64,000 nucleotides of DNA from contig NZ_CP142675.1 in the NCBI RefSeq assembly GCF_036365825.1, positions 1,922,001 through 1,986,000 on the forward strand, given 5' to 3'. The notes beneath the pieces are model-generated. The model had not been told where the DNA came from, ran no database searches, and saw only the letters and a list, made by a program, of their open reading frames with translations. Made by a program: the position numbers and the translations under genes. This DNA comes from Qipengyuania sp. HL-TH1 (GTDB lineage Bacteria; Pseudomonadota; Alphaproteobacteria; Sphingomonadales; Sphingomonadaceae). Position 1 is the first letter of the stretch; each line of letters opens with the position of its first letter. This document shows positions 9,289 through 18,929 of this stretch, piece after piece.

Positions 9289-9407
9289 GCGTTCCGCACA
9301 CCGGGCGCAGGCGCCGCGCCAAAGCGAGCGGACCTAGTATTTTTACGTATAGCGCTCGACAGGCAATCTTGCGGGGGAATCAGCCAAGGTTCCCGCAGGA
9401 AATCGAC

Positions 9408-9971
9408 ATGTTATCAGCAGCATACGAACCCCAGAAAGACTTCATCGGCTGTGCACGCACGGAGCCGCGGACCAATATGTTCGTCATGGCGGCGCTGGTT
9501 ACCGGCAATTCGCGCGAGACTGTGAAGGTCCGCAACATGTCACCCGGGGGCGCGCTGGTCGAGGGCCAGGTTCTGCCGCAGCCCGATACGCAATGCCTGT
9601 TGCACCGCGGCGATATCTCGCTCGAGGCCGTGGTGGTCTGGATCAAGCCCGGGAAGGCGGGGATCAAGTTCCGCCACCGTGCCGATGTCGGGCTGTGGCT
9701 CCCCTCGGGGCGCCGGACGCAATCGGAAGTCGACGTAGCGGTGCAGACCGCCAAGGCCGAACTGGTCGCCGCGCCGGTGGCCAAGGTCGCCGCCCCGCTG
9801 TTCTCTGCCGAGCTCAGCCGCGAGGATGTGGCGCATACGGCCGCCGCCATGGAAGCGCTCGCCGACGACCTCGCCGAGGACCCGGCAGTGGTGGCGCGCT
9901 TCATGACCAAGCTGCAGACGCTGGACATAGCCGCACAGACTCTCCGGAAGCTGGCCGAACAGCTTCCCTGA
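9408..9971 (+). CDS. PilZ-domain protein, predicted cyclic-di-GMP receptor
   Basis: PilZ domains bind cyclic-di-GMP and pass the signal to motility or surface machinery. The 187-residue protein has the two binding motifs: RTEPR (RxxxR, residues 17-21) and NMSPGG (N/DxSxxG, about residues 44-49), followed by a PilZ beta-barrel (VVVWIKPGKAGIKF). The C-terminal half is an Ala-rich helix with no recognised domain. The ATG (MLSAAYEP) has AGGA 7 bases upstream; an in-frame start 13 codons earlier lacks such a site. It sits alone next to flagellin, and the glycosyltransferase downstream may be a second cyclic-di-GMP target. The partner of this protein is unknown. Confidence 0.85.
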   Translation: MLSAAYEPQKDFIGCARTEPRTNMFVMAALVTGNSRETVKVRNMSPGGALVEGQVLPQPDTQCLLHRGDISLEAVVVWIKPGKAGIKFRHRADVGLWLPSGRRTQSEVDVAVQTAKAELVAAPVAKVAAPLFSAELSREDVAHTAAAMEALADDLAEDPAVVARFMTKLQTLDIAAQTLRKLAEQLP

Positions 9972-9994
9972 GCCCGACCGCTCCCGGCGGTTAT

Positions 9995-10010
9995 TTCGAG
10001 AGTAATCGAA
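9995..10010. promoter_or_regulatory. Candidate ArsR operator
   Basis: Perfect inverted repeat TTCGA-(6 bases)-TCGAA, 8 bases upstream of a TTGACG hexamer at 10018-10023 that could be the -35 of the ars promoter; a TATATT-like box follows at 10039-10044 with a short 15-base spacer. Position and symmetry fit autoregulation by the ArsR domain encoded just downstream. The arms are short, so this is suggestive only. Confidence 0.45.
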
Positions 10011-10053
10011 GCATGCCTTGACGTCGTCCAGGGCGGCCTATATTTCGACACTC

Positions 10054-10899
10054 ATGGAAATGAGTTCTCCGGCAGCGGTCGAGGCGCTGGGTGCGCTGGC
10101 GCAAGAACACCGCCTCGCGCTGTTTCGCTTGCTCGTGCAGGCGGGTGAGGATGGCATGCCCGCTGGCGCAATCGCCGAAGCGCTCGAGATTCCCAATTCA
10201 TCGCTCTCGTTTCACCTCGCGCATCTGTCGCGCGCCGGGTTGATCGGGCAGCGCCGCGAGGGGCGCTCACTCATCTACAGCGCCGACTATTCGGCCATGA
10301 ACGCGCTCGTCGGCTTTCTCCTGGAGAATTGCTGCGGCGGAGAAGATTGCACCACCCCCGCCCCCAAAGAAGGCACCCCCATGCGCGAACCCTACAACGT
10401 GCTGTTTCTCTGCACCGGCAATTCGGCCCGCTCGGTGCTTGGCGAAGCACTGCTGAACAAGCTTGGCGAAGGACGCTTTCGCGCCTTCAGCGCCGGGAGC
10501 GATCCCAAGGGCGCGGTACATCCGATGACGATCGAGGTGCTGGACAGCTTCGGTTATCCGACCGCGGACCTGTATTCGAAGAACTGGGCCGTCTTTACCG
10601 GACCCGATGCGCCCGAGTTCGATTTCATCTTCACCGTATGCGACAATGCCGCGGGCGAAAGCTGCCCCGTCTGGCCGGGCAAGCCGCTCACCGCGCATTG
10701 GGGTGTCGAAGACCCCGCGGCGGTCGAGGGCGACGGCCAGCGCGCGGCCTTCGTCGATGCGCTGAGCTATCTCAAGCGGCGGATCGAACTGTTCCTGATG
10801 CTGCCCCACGCCGGGCTCGACGAGCTGGCGATGAAGGGCAAGCTCGCCACCATCGGCCGCGAAGCAGGCGCCAGCGCCAGGGCGCGTGCCGCCGAATGA
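10054..10899 (+). CDS. ArsR repressor fused to an ArsC arsenate reductase
   Basis: One 281-residue reading frame joins a metalloregulator to an enzyme. Residues 1-105 are an ArsR winged helix ([16 protein letters not shown] recognition helix) ending in Cys93, Cys94 and Cys99 (NCCGGEDC), an arrangement like the C-terminal As(III) site of Acidithiobacillus ArsR. Residues 114-275 are a low-molecular-weight phosphatase-type arsenate reductase with P-loop CTGNSARS (Cys120) and a later Cys pair ([11 protein letters not shown]) for disulfide relay. An ATG at the junction has no ribosome site, so a true fusion is likely. Start: ATG giving [20 protein letters not shown] rather than a TTG 12 codons upstream that falls in the promoter. 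It overlaps the pump gene by ATGA. Confidence 0.9.
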   Translation: MEMSSPAAVEALGALAQEHRLALFRLLVQAGEDGMPAGAIAEALEIPNSSLSFHLAHLSRAGLIGQRREGRSLIYSADYSAMNALVGFLLENCCGGEDCTTPAPKEGTPMREPYNVLFLCTGNSARSVLGEALLNKLGEGRFRAFSAGSDPKGAVHPMTIEVLDSFGYPTADLYSKNWAVFTGPDAPEFDFIFTVCDNAAGESCPVWPGKPLTAHWGVEDPAAVEGDGQRAAFVDALSYLKRRIELFLMLPHAGLDELAMKGKLATIGREAGASARARAAE

Positions 10900-11969
10900 C
10901 CCAAACCATCGCCACGCCCGCCCCCCCGGCGGCCTCGCCGCTCGGCACGTTCGAACGGTATCTGTCGCTCTGGGTGGCGCTTGCCATCTTAGCGGGCCTT
11001 GCGCTCGGGCTGGTCGCACCTGGCGTGGCCGGCGCGCTTGCCGGCTTCGAATATGCCTCGGTCAATCTGGTCGTCGCAGTGCTGATCTGGGCGATGATCT
11101 ATCCGATGATGGTGGGCGTCGATTTCGCCAGCGTGAAGGATATCGGGCGCAAGCCCAAGGGGCTGGTGATCACGCTGGTGGTGAACTGGCTGGTCAAACC
11201 CTTCACCATGGCCGCGCTGGCGCTATTGTTTTTCGATTATCTCTATGCCGGGCTGATGAGCGAAGGCGATGCCGACCAGTATATCGCCGGGCTGATCATC
11301 CTCGGCGCCGCGCCCTGCACGGCGATGGTGTTCGTGTGGTCGCAGCTGACCAAGGGCGATCCCGCCTATACGCTGGTGCAGGTATCGGTGAACGACCTGG
11401 TGATGATCGTCGCCTTCGCGCCCATCGTGGCGCTGCTGCTGGGCGTCACCGACATCGTCGTGCCGTGGGAAACGCTGCTGCTCTCGGTCGCCCTCTATGT
11501 CGTGATCCCGCTCGCCGCGGGCGCGCTGACCCGGCGCCGGGTGATAGCTAGCCATGGCGGCGACACTGCGGCGGTCGATGCCTTCACCGCGCGGCTCAAG
11601 CCATGGTCGATCGTGGGGCTGCTGGCGACGGTGGTGCTGCTGTTCGCCTTCCAGGCCGAAACCATCGTCTCCAACCCGCTGCTGATCGCGCTGATCGCCA
11701 TTCCGATCATCATCCAGTCCTATGGCATTTTCGCACTCGCCTATGCGGCAGCCAAGGCGTGGAAGGTCCCGCATGACATCGCTGCGCCCTGCGCGCTGAT
11801 CGGCACGTCCAACTTCTTCGAACTGGCCGTGGCGGTCGCGATCGGCCTGTTCGGCCTGACCAGCGGAGCCGCGCTGGCCACCGTGGTCGGCGTGCTGGTC
11901 GAGGTCCCCGTCATGCTGTCGCTGGTGGCCTTCGCCAACCGTACGCGCGGCCGCTTCCCTGCAGCCTGA
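10896..11969 (+). CDS. acr3: Arsenite efflux permease, ACR3 family
   Basis: ACR3 exports As(III) across the inner membrane using the proton gradient. The 357-residue protein is about the normal family size and has some ten hydrophobic segments. The family-typical fourth-helix region [16 protein letters not shown] holds the essential Cys, and the late [14 protein letters not shown] segment is strongly ACR3-like. It starts inside the arsR-arsC stop (ATGA), so reduction and export are translationally coupled: arsenate is reduced to arsenite by the fusion and pumped out here. arsH follows 14 bases later, giving a three-gene operon. Confidence 0.95.
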   Translation: MTQTIATPAPPAASPLGTFERYLSLWVALAILAGLALGLVAPGVAGALAGFEYASVNLVVAVLIWAMIYPMMVGVDFASVKDIGRKPKGLVITLVVNWLVKPFTMAALALLFFDYLYAGLMSEGDADQYIAGLIILGAAPCTAMVFVWSQLTKGDPAYTLVQVSVNDLVMIVAFAPIVALLLGVTDIVVPWETLLLSVALYVVIPLAAGALTRRRVIASHGGDTAAVDAFTARLKPWSIVGLLATVVLLFAFQAETIVSNPLLIALIAIPIIIQSYGIFALAYAAAKAWKVPHDIAAPCALIGTSNFFELAVAVAIGLFGLTSGAALATVVGVLVEVPVMLSLVAFANRTRGRFPAA

Positions 11970-11983
11970 TCGAACGAGCCTGC

Positions 11984-12724
11984 ATGTCCCGCATCCGCAC
12001 CCTCCCCGATCCCGATCACCTGCCTGCGCTGCGTACCGAATTCGCGCATCGTAATCCCGCGCTGGGGCTTGGCACGATCGAGCCGCCGCCGCGGATCCTG
12101 CTGCTTTACGGATCGCTGCGCGAACGCTCCTTTTCGCGGCTCGCGGTGGAGGAGGCGGCACGGCTGCTCCAATGGTTCGGCTGCGAAACGCGCATTTTCG
12201 ACCCGTCCGACCTGCCGCTGCCCGACCAGGTCGAAGGTGACGATCACCCGGCGGTGCATGAACTGCGCGAACTGTCGCTGTGGTCCGAAGGGCAGGTGTG
12301 GTGCAGCCCCGAACGCCACGGGCAGGTGACCGGTATCCTGAAGGCGCAGATCGACCATTTACCGCTGGCCATCGGGGGCCGCCGTCCGACCCAGGGCCGT
12401 ACGCTGGCGGTGATGCAGGTTTCCGCCGGATCGCAGAGCTTCAACACGATCAACACCTTGCGCGTGCTGGGCCGGTGGATGCGGATGGTGACGATCCCCA
12501 ACCAGTCGTCGATCGCCAAGGCCTATCTGGAATTCGACGAGAACGGGCGGATGAAGCCTTCGAGCTATTACGACCGTATCGTCGACGTGATGGAGGAACT
12601 GGTCCGCTTCACCGTGCTGCTTCGCCCCCATGCGAAGCAACTGGTCGACCGCTATTCCGAGCGCAAGGACCAGGACCAGCCGGTGGCGACGCATGTCGAG
12701 AAAGCGGGGCTCGCGCGCGGCTGA
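11984..12724 (+). CDS. arsH: ArsH, NADPH-dependent FMN reductase of arsenic resistance
   Basis: ArsH is a flavodoxin-like flavoprotein that oxidises trivalent organoarsenicals and has FMN reductase activity. The 246-residue protein contains the flavin-binding [10 protein letters not shown] loop (residues 43-52), the conserved segment [15 protein letters not shown] and the [18 protein letters not shown] stretch, all hallmarks of ArsH. It follows the ACR3 gene by 14 bases. The presence of arsH suggests the host meets methylated or aromatic arsenicals as well as inorganic arsenic. Start is an ATG; no strong alternative. Confidence 0.95.
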   Translation: MSRIRTLPDPDHLPALRTEFAHRNPALGLGTIEPPPRILLLYGSLRERSFSRLAVEEAARLLQWFGCETRIFDPSDLPLPDQVEGDDHPAVHELRELSLWSEGQVWCSPERHGQVTGILKAQIDHLPLAIGGRRPTQGRTLAVMQVSAGSQSFNTINTLRVLGRWMRMVTIPNQSSIAKAYLEFDENGRMKPSSYYDRIVDVMEELVRFTVLLRPHAKQLVDRYSERKDQDQPVATHVEKAGLARG

Positions 12725-12808
12725 AGGTGCGGCGGCAGCGAGGCGGTTTCGCTTGCCGGGCCCGGTGCGTATGGGCTGGGTTCAGGCGGACGGCTTCAAG
12801 GTGCCCCT

Positions 12809-13813
12809 ATGCGAGGAATGCGACCGGATCGAAGACAGGTGCTGGCCATGGCGGCCGCACTACCGGGCTTGCTTGCGACGCCGCTCGCCGCGAAAGCGCG
12901 GATCATGCAGATCGGCGTTAACCTGATCGAGGACCCAGCCGCGCCGTTCGGCAGCGCGCAGGCCCGCAAAAGCTTTGCCAATCTGGCTGCGGCGGGCGCC
13001 ACCACGGTCGCTCTGGTGCCGTTCTTCTGGCAACCGGGCGCGAGCGACCCGGCGCTGGTCCGGGGCAGCGCGCTCCCGCGCGAGCGGCTGTTCCGCGGCA
13101 TTGAGGAGGCCGCGCGGGTCGGGCTCGATGTGCTGGTCAAACCGCATGTCTGGGTGCCCGAACGCTGGGCGGGCAGCGTGGTGTTCTCCAGCGAGAGCGA
13201 CTGGCACAGCTGGTTCGACGCCTATGAAAGCGCACTGGTCGATTGCGCCGAAACCGCCGCCGAAGCGGGGGCGGATGTATTGAGCGTCGGGACCGAATTG
13301 TTGCAGACGAGCGCGCGGCCCGAATGGGCGCGGCTGATCGCGCGGGCGCGCGAGGTGTTCCCGGGCCGACTGACTTATGTCGCGCACAATTCCGCCGAGG
13401 CGCAGCAGGTGGGTTTCTGGAACCTGCTCGATATCGTGACCATGTCCTCCTACCCGCCGCTGGGCGCGCCGACCGACAGGGCGTCATGGCGCCGCGCGAT
13501 CGGCGATGAGGTCCGCGCATTGAGAACTCTGGCGGATCGTCATGCGAAGCCCGCCTGGCTGGGCGAGATCGGCATCCGCTCCGCCGCCGATGCGACCTAC
13601 AAGCCGTGGGAAAGCGCCGAGGAGCGCGATGCGCCGCCCGATCCGGCGCTGCAGGAGCAGGTCCTGCGCCTCTGGCTCGATGCGGCGCGGCAGGGCGGGA
13701 TCGATACCGCGCTGGTGTGGCGATGGCTCAGCGACCCGCAGGGCGGCGGCCCCAAGGACACCGATTTCACGATCCAGAACAAGCCCGCGCAAAGCCTGCT
13801 CGGCCTGCGCTAA
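12809..13813 (+). CDS. Tat-exported TIM-barrel glycoside hydrolase, GH113-like
   Basis: The 334-residue protein begins with a twin-arginine signal (DRRQVLAMAAALPGLLATPLAAKA), so a folded enzyme is sent to the periplasm. The rest looks like a single (beta/alpha)8 barrel of the GH113 type: SVGTELLQ carries the likely acid/base Glu163 and LGEIGIRS the likely nucleophile Glu253, at the ends of strands 4 and 7. GH113 enzymes cleave beta-mannan; the substrate here is unknown. It converges with the polysaccharide operon (2 bases between stops), so editing or clearing the polymer made by that operon is a reasonable role. The family call is from motif pattern only. Confidence 0.7.
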   Translation: MRGMRPDRRQVLAMAAALPGLLATPLAAKARIMQIGVNLIEDPAAPFGSAQARKSFANLAAAGATTVALVPFFWQPGASDPALVRGSALPRERLFRGIEEAARVGLDVLVKPHVWVPERWAGSVVFSSESDWHSWFDAYESALVDCAETAAEAGADVLSVGTELLQTSARPEWARLIARAREVFPGRLTYVAHNSAEAQQVGFWNLLDIVTMSSYPPLGAPTDRASWRRAIGDEVRALRTLADRHAKPAWLGEIGIRSAADATYKPWESAEERDAPPDPALQEQVLRLWLDAARQGGIDTALVWRWLSDPQGGGPKDTDFTIQNKPAQSLLGLR

Positions 13814-13815
13814 CC

Positions 13816-14622
13816 TCAGAACGAGACCCAGAGGCCTCCGAAAAAGCCGCGCTCGCGCAGGGCGTTCTCGCCCGCGATCGTGCCGACGAGGCCAGCCTGC
13901 AGCGAGACCGATTGCGAGACGGTGAGCACCCCGCTGACCTGCATGTTGTGATAGCGATATTCGTCGAAGATCCCCTGCCCCGCACCATCGCTGATCGTAT
14001 TGAGAGATTGCACCATCAGCAGGAAATCGGGATCGGGGCGATAACCCAGCGTCACGTCGGCATGGAACTCATTGGGCGGATCGCCATCGCGCAGGCGATA
14101 GCTCGCCTGGCCGTCGATAAAGCCGCTGTCCGCGCCGAAGGACAGGTTGTGAAAGCCGCGCAGGCGGAAATCGTATTCGGCATCGGTGCTGCCGACCTGT
14201 GCCAGATTGTCGTCGCGCGATACGCCGGGGATCCGCGCGGTCGCTTCGACAGCCAGCCAGCCGTCGGTATTCTCGGCAAAACGATAGCGGCCGCCGATAT
14301 CGGTATAGCCCAGCCCGCTGTCGTCATCGCCGCCTTCGACCGAGACATTGCGGAAGCTCGGCTTGAAGATCAGCGTGAGTTGGGGAGCGACCTCATATTC
14401 GGCCAGCAGGTACAGCTCGACCTTCTCGTAATCGGCAATGTCGATGCTGTCGCCATCGGCGTCGAAGCCGCGCGTGCTTTTGGAATAATAGAACGTCGCA
14501 ATGGCCTGGCCCTTGTTCGAACCGTCACCCGCCTCGGTTGCGGTCAGCGTCTGCGCATGTGCCTGGGGGGCCGCCAGCAGACTGGCGAGGGCAATTGGGA
14601 TGCCGTAGAGTTTTCCCATCAT
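13816..14622 (-). CDS. Probable outer-membrane beta-barrel protein, unknown function
   Basis: The 268-residue protein has a clear Sec signal (GIPIALASLLAAPQAHAQ) and then alternating polar/hydrophobic strands (ELYLLAEYEVAPQLTLIFKP, YDFRLRGFHNLSFG) ending in Phe, as in outer-membrane barrels. It resembles the transporter-like barrels often annotated as meta-pathway phenol degradation proteins, but I do not recognise a specific family. It is the last gene of the polysaccharide operon and overlaps the response regulator by 4 bases (ATGATG), so a role in export or anchoring of the polymer is plausible. A longer in-frame extension upstream lies inside the regulator gene and is rejected. Confidence 0.65.
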   Translation of the reverse strand: MMGKLYGIPIALASLLAAPQAHAQTLTATEAGDGSNKGQAIATFYYSKSTRGFDADGDSIDIADYEKVELYLLAEYEVAPQLTLIFKPSFRNVSVEGGDDDSGLGYTDIGGRYRFAENTDGWLAVEATARIPGVSRDDNLAQVGSTDAEYDFRLRGFHNLSFGADSGFIDGQASYRLRDGDPPNEFHADVTLGYRPDPDFLLMVQSLNTISDGAGQGIFDEYRYHNMQVSGVLTVSQSVSLQAGLVGTIAGENALRERGFFGGLWVSF

Positions 14623-15581
14623 TGTCGCTCCAGCAATTCCTGTTTGGTCCGGTCGATGATCGTATCCGCAGCCGCCGCCAGACCGGAAGGTTCGGCCCAT
14701 ACGGTCCGGGTCCAGAGCGTTACATGCTCGGCCTGGATCGAATTCCCGTGGTTGATCGCAGCCATCTCGACCGCTTCGGCAGCCCGCGCGTTCCAGTCTT
14801 CGAGCTCGCTTGCCGAGGGTGCGCCGGGATGGATCAGCATGAACGATCCCGGCCCATAGGCAGTCAGATAGACCGCCAGCGGCGCGGGGATCGCCTGCAA
14901 CATGTCGGCCACCTGCGCCAGCAATGCTTCGCCCTTGTCCTGACCATGCGCCGCGACATAGGCCCCATAGTCGATAATCCGGACCAGGCTCAGCGCAGCG
15001 GGTCGGCCGCGCGCGCGGCAATCCGAAATGACCAGTTCGAGCACCCGGTCCTTGAGCAGATTGGTGGTCGGATCGATCAGGCTGAGCGTCAGCTGGCCCT
15101 GCCGCAGCGCGGCGTTCTGGACCCGCAAATCTTCCTCGCGCAGCGCACGCCGCTCCTGTTCGCGGCGCATCCGCAGCAGGTTCCGGATACGTGCAAGCAG
15201 CCGCATCTCGTCGATCGGTTTGGTCAGGAAGTCGTCGGCGCCCGCCATGAACGCCTGGTTGAGCGTTTCAGTGTCGTTGGTCGCAGTGAGCATCAGGATC
15301 GGCAGGTCGCGCGTGCCCTTGGCCAACCGCATCCGCGCGCAGACTTCCAGCCCGTCGATATCGGGCATCATGATGTCGAGGACAACGAGCTGGTACGGGT
15401 GTTCGGCGGTGCTATCGGCCTCGCCATCGGGGGTAATCCCGCACATCCTGAGTGCTTCAAGCCCGCCGCTGGCAATATCGATCCGGTCGAAATTGCCGCG
15501 CGCCAGCAGCGCGCGGGTGATCAGCGCGCTTTCGCGGACATCGTCGACCACGAGGATGCGGGACTGGCTGCCTTCGGTCAT
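14619..15581 (-). CDS. Response regulator with a degenerate GGDEF-like output domain
   Basis: The 320-residue protein begins with a normal receiver domain: acidic pair Asp13/Asp14, phospho-acceptor Asp69 in [11 protein letters not shown], Thr99 and Lys121 (LTKPID). A linker helix (residues 130-160) leads to a domain with the outline of a GGDEF fold ([15 protein letters not shown] start), but the active-site GGDEF position reads YGPGSFML near residue 245, so cyclase activity is not expected. It may act as a sensor or scaffold. It lies between the polytopic membrane protein and the outer-membrane protein, overlapping both by 4 bases, so it is probably tuned to polysaccharide secretion. The partner kinase could be the hybrid kinase at 21061, but this is not shown. 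Confidence 0.78.
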   Translation of the reverse strand: MTEGSQSRILVVDDVRESALITRALLARGNFDRIDIASGGLEALRMCGITPDGEADSTAEHPYQLVVLDIMMPDIDGLEVCARMRLAKGTRDLPILMLTATNDTETLNQAFMAGADDFLTKPIDEMRLLARIRNLLRMRREQERRALREEDLRVQNAALRQGQLTLSLIDPTTNLLKDRVLELVISDCRARGRPAALSLVRIIDYGAYVAAHGQDKGEALLAQVADMLQAIPAPLAVYLTAYGPGSFMLIHPGAPSASELEDWNARAAEAVEMAAINHGNSIQAEHVTLWTRTVWAEPSGLAAAADTIIDRTKQELLERQ

Positions 15582-17044
15582 CGTGGGGCCTCGCTGCTCA
15601 ATTCATACACCCGCCATCGCGCCCCGTCATAGTGCAACCGGTAACCGGGCAGGCCTTTCTCGTACAGGGTCGGGAAGATGCGACCAACCCGGTCACTCCC
15701 GTAATCGGATTCGCGATTGCGGACGACCAGCGTGCTGGCATCGGTTCGCCCCCGGATCGAGGCGGTGCGGAATTGCTGCGTCCCGCTGGACCAGACGCCG
15801 GCGGCATCCTCGCGCAGCGCAATCACCGCAGGTGCCGCCTCGGCATCGAACAGCACGTCCTCGCGGCCCGACAGCGCGCGTGCAACACCTGCAAGTTCGG
15901 GATCGCTGACTGCCACCGGGCGGTTGGCCAGCGCCGCCTTCCAGCGCTGGGTCTCGGGCGCAGTGTCGACGCTGACGAGCAAGGCCCCGCCAATCGCGCC
16001 GGCGGCAAGCAGCAGCAGCTCCACCCGCTTGAGCCGCGCGATCGGCCAGCGCGCGACACAGGCGGCGGCTGCGGTGACACCGAAACTGGCTGCCAGCGCG
16101 GCCGAAGGAAACAGACCGAAGGACAGCGCCAGCAGCATCGCCGCCAGCACCGTCAGGAACAGCGCCAGCACTGCATAGCGCAGCGGCGCCATCCCGCGCG
16201 CGGCGAAGAAAAAGCCGATCGCGATCGGGCATACGGCGAACAGGCTAACCAGCGCGAGGCTGATATTGCGCCAGTCGGCCACCGGCACGCGGCCGGTGGG
16301 GTCGGCGCCCAGCCCGGCAGATTCCCGGCTGACCGCACCGATGAAGTCGAATGTCTGGTCGGCGAAAACCCAGTTCACATAGATGAACGAAGCGATCGAG
16401 AAGAGCACCGGGAACAGCAGCGTCAGATACATCGCTACCGGAGCAATGCGCAGCCGGTCGATCGGGATGACCAGCGCCAGGAACGGCAGGCTGGCGAATA
16501 CCAGCACCATCCCGAACGGATGCGCGAAAGCCATCAGGCACAGGCCGAGCGAGACCAGCATCAGATCGTTGACCCGTTCGCCCCGGCGCAGGCTAAACAT
16601 CCCCAGAGCGGTGAGCCACAGCCCCCAGTGGACGAGAATGAACCCGATCCCTTCGGTCGCGCCGCGCAGGAACACCGGATTGAGAGCCAGCACCGCACTG
16701 GCGGCGGAGGCTTCCCACAGCGACAATCCGTTGGCCCGGAATGCCCAGAACCATGCCAGCACGAGCGCCGCGGCTAGCACCGCGCTCAACACCGCCAGCC
16801 CGGCAGTCCCGGAGACAGGCACGAAGTGGTTGAGCCCGATCCCGGTAATATAGGGCAGCGGCGGAAAGGCAGTGACGATATCCTCGAACCGGATCAGCCC
16901 CTCGAGGCTCAGCAGCGTCCGTCCGTGCAGGTCGAGATTGCTGGCCGACACATAGCCGCGCGCATGGAGGATGAAGGCCAGCGCGACCAGCGCGATGCCC
17001 AATACGATCGGCATGGCATAGCTGGTGATCCTGCGCGCCGTCAT
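15578..17044 (-). CDS. Polytopic membrane protein, glycosyltransferase-C-like, unknown function
   Basis: The 488-residue protein has about ten to twelve hydrophobic segments (for example [20 protein letters not shown] at the N-terminus) and a soluble C-terminal domain of about 120 residues. The large first extracytoplasmic loop with [20 protein letters not shown] resembles the start of GT-C membrane glycosyltransferases, which use lipid-linked sugars, but no certain family is recognised. The ATG overlaps the stop of the family 2 glycosyltransferase (ATGA), so both are made together. It may add a modification to the polymer or take part in transport. A longer N-terminal reading would lie inside the upstream gene. 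Confidence 0.6.
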   Translation of the reverse strand: MTARRITSYAMPIVLGIALVALAFILHARGYVSASNLDLHGRTLLSLEGLIRFEDIVTAFPPLPYITGIGLNHFVPVSGTAGLAVLSAVLAAALVLAWFWAFRANGLSLWEASAASAVLALNPVFLRGATEGIGFILVHWGLWLTALGMFSLRRGERVNDLMLVSLGLCLMAFAHPFGMVLVFASLPFLALVIPIDRLRIAPVAMYLTLLFPVLFSIASFIYVNWVFADQTFDFIGAVSRESAGLGADPTGRVPVADWRNISLALVSLFAVCPIAIGFFFAARGMAPLRYAVLALFLTVLAAMLLALSFGLFPSAALAASFGVTAAAACVARWPIARLKRVELLLLAAGAIGGALLVSVDTAPETQRWKAALANRPVAVSDPELAGVARALSGREDVLFDAEAAPAVIALREDAAGVWSSGTQQFRTASIRGRTDASTLVVRNRESDYGSDRVGRIFPTLYEKGLPGYRLHYDGARWRVYELSSEAPR

Positions 17045-18927
17045 CCCGCGGTCTGGCTCGCCTGCGCCTTGCTGACTTCGGCGGCGGTGTGTTTCGACAG
17101 CCCGTGTTCGGTCTTTTCCCAGTAGAACGGCTTGGTGATCAGCTGCCACGCGCCTTTCCACGCGGCGATCGACATCAGCACCCAATACCAGAACACGGTC
17201 ACGCTGTAGGGTACCAGCGATAACCAGTTGCGCCGGAAAGGCGCCAGCATCATCACGAAGATGAACAAGCCGTTCCCCGCCAGCAGGTTGAACACGGATA
17301 GATACAGCAGGACAGGCGGGAACAGCGGATCGAAGATGCCGGTCTCGGTCAGCAGCCAGAGCACGAATATCGCCCAGAACACCGGATTCAGCAGGCCCGA
17401 CAGCATGGTGCCGCCGATGAAGAAGATGAAGCCCAATAGCCCGAGCACACCGATGCTTCTCACCAGATGGATCGGGCGCCGCGTATGGACCAGCATGGTC
17501 TGCATATAGCCCTTGATCCAGCGCGACCGCTGCCGGATCCAGTTCAACTGCGAGACATTGGCTTCCTCGAAGGTCGTCGAGGCAACCAGCCGGACTTCAT
17601 AGCCCTTCTGCGTCAGACGAATGCCCAGATCGGCATCCTCGGTGACGTTGAACGGGTCCCATGCGCGCAGTTCGCGCAGCACGTCCATGCGAAAATGGTT
17701 CGACGTGCCCCCCAGCGGGATCGGCACCTTGAGCTTCTCCAGCCCGGGAAGCATCAGGTCGAACCACAGCGAATAGTCGAGCGTGAACAGGCGCGTCAGC
17801 CAGTTCTCCTCGCGGTTGAAGTAATTCAACCGGCACTGGACGCAGGCGACATTGGCGGGCGAGCGGTCGAAGGTCACCACCACCTTCTTGAGCTGGTCGG
17901 GTTCGGGCTTGTCCTCGGCATCGTAGATCACGAGGAAATCGCCGCGCGCGAATTGCAGCGCATAATTGCACGCCTTGGGCTTGGTCTGCGGCTGCGCGGG
18001 CGGGACCAGGATGATCTCGAAAATATCCTCCAGCCCCAGCGCGGTGGCGGCATCGATGGTCAGCTGGTCGCCTTCCTCCAGCACGATCTTGATGTCGAGC
18101 CGGCTGGTCGGATAATCGAGTTCGCGCAAGGCATTGGCGAGGATCGGCAGCACGTCGGGCTCGCGAAACATCGGCACCAGCACGGTATAGACGGGCAGGT
18201 CCTCGTCGCGCAGCAGGCCGACCGCGGCATCCATCTGCCGCTCGCTGGCGTGCTGGTGCTTGCCGCCCGCCCAGATCAGCACCGCCTTGAACAGGAAATT
18301 GCCGAGGTAGAACAGCGTCATCACGAGGTTGAGCGCGATCAGCGTCGGGATCGGGGCCAGCGCCAGCCCCAATGCAAACGCGCTCAGCATCGCCCAGCCG
18401 ACAACCAGCTGGACCGGCGTAAAAACGGTCTGCGCCGACATCACCGGATCGTGTTCGGCCAAATCGAATACCGCGGCATGCAGGAAACGTTCGGAAAAAA
18501 CGCTCTGCACCGCCTGCTGGATCTGCTTCTTCGAGGCGATGCCGATCTTGACGCTCGCGCCCCATTTGCGGCGGGCATAGAGGATCAGCTCGGGCCCCGG
18601 ACGCGACGTGACGATCGTCGTCACCCCGTCCTCGCACCGCCAGGGCACTGCCAGTTCCCGCATGTAATTGGCGACTTCGGCGACCTCGAGCAGGTCGGGA
18701 TCGAGCGGGTCCTTCTCCAGATCGACCTGTTCAACGCTGAACCGGTCGGCCAGTGCGCGGTAATAGTCCTCCGGCTCGATCCAGTTCTTGGTCAGCATGA
18801 CATCGGCGAGGTTGGACCCCCACCGCACAGCCAGCTCGCTCGCCTCGTTCAGCTGCCGCGCCGAGACGAGATTGCGTTCGGCGAGGAAATCACCGGTCCA
18901 ACTGTCGATCGAGAGGAGGTTGCCCAC
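17041..18927 (-). CDS. Family 2 processive glycosyltransferase with N-terminal MshEN-like domain
   Basis: The 628-residue protein combines an N-terminal domain like the GSPII_E/MshEN fold (residues 1-160, [20 protein letters not shown]), known in other proteins to bind cyclic-di-GMP, with a membrane-embedded cellulose-synthase-like catalytic domain. Catalytic features: an Asp-rich site [12 protein letters not shown] (about 334-345), TED at 429-431 and QRSRW at 466-470 (the QxxRW motif of processive enzymes). Hydrophobic pairs flank it (170-220 and 480-610). There is no C-terminal PilZ domain as in BcsA. Start is a GTG 2 bases after the stop of the BcsB-like gene. Role: synthesis and export of a beta-linked exopolysaccharide, probably switched by cyclic-di-GMP; the sugar is unknown. 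Confidence 0.8.
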   Translation of the reverse strand: MGNLLSIDSWTGDFLAERNLVSARQLNEASELAVRWGSNLADVMLTKNWIEPEDYYRALADRFSVEQVDLEKDPLDPDLLEVAEVANYMRELAVPWRCEDGVTTIVTSRPGPELILYARRKWGASVKIGIASKKQIQQAVQSVFSERFLHAAVFDLAEHDPVMSAQTVFTPVQLVVGWAMLSAFALGLALAPIPTLIALNLVMTLFYLGNFLFKAVLIWAGGKHQHASERQMDAAVGLLRDEDLPVYTVLVPMFREPDVLPILANALRELDYPTSRLDIKIVLEEGDQLTIDAATALGLEDIFEIILVPPAQPQTKPKACNYALQFARGDFLVIYDAEDKPEPDQLKKVVVTFDRSPANVACVQCRLNYFNREENWLTRLFTLDYSLWFDLMLPGLEKLKVPIPLGGTSNHFRMDVLRELRAWDPFNVTEDADLGIRLTQKGYEVRLVASTTFEEANVSQLNWIRQRSRWIKGYMQTMLVHTRRPIHLVRSIGVLGLLGFIFFIGGTMLSGLLNPVFWAIFVLWLLTETGIFDPLFPPVLLYLSVFNLLAGNGLFIFVMMLAPFRRNWLSLVPYSVTVFWYWVLMSIAAWKGAWQLITKPFYWEKTEHGLSKHTAAEVSKAQASQTAG

Positions 18928-18929
18928 GA

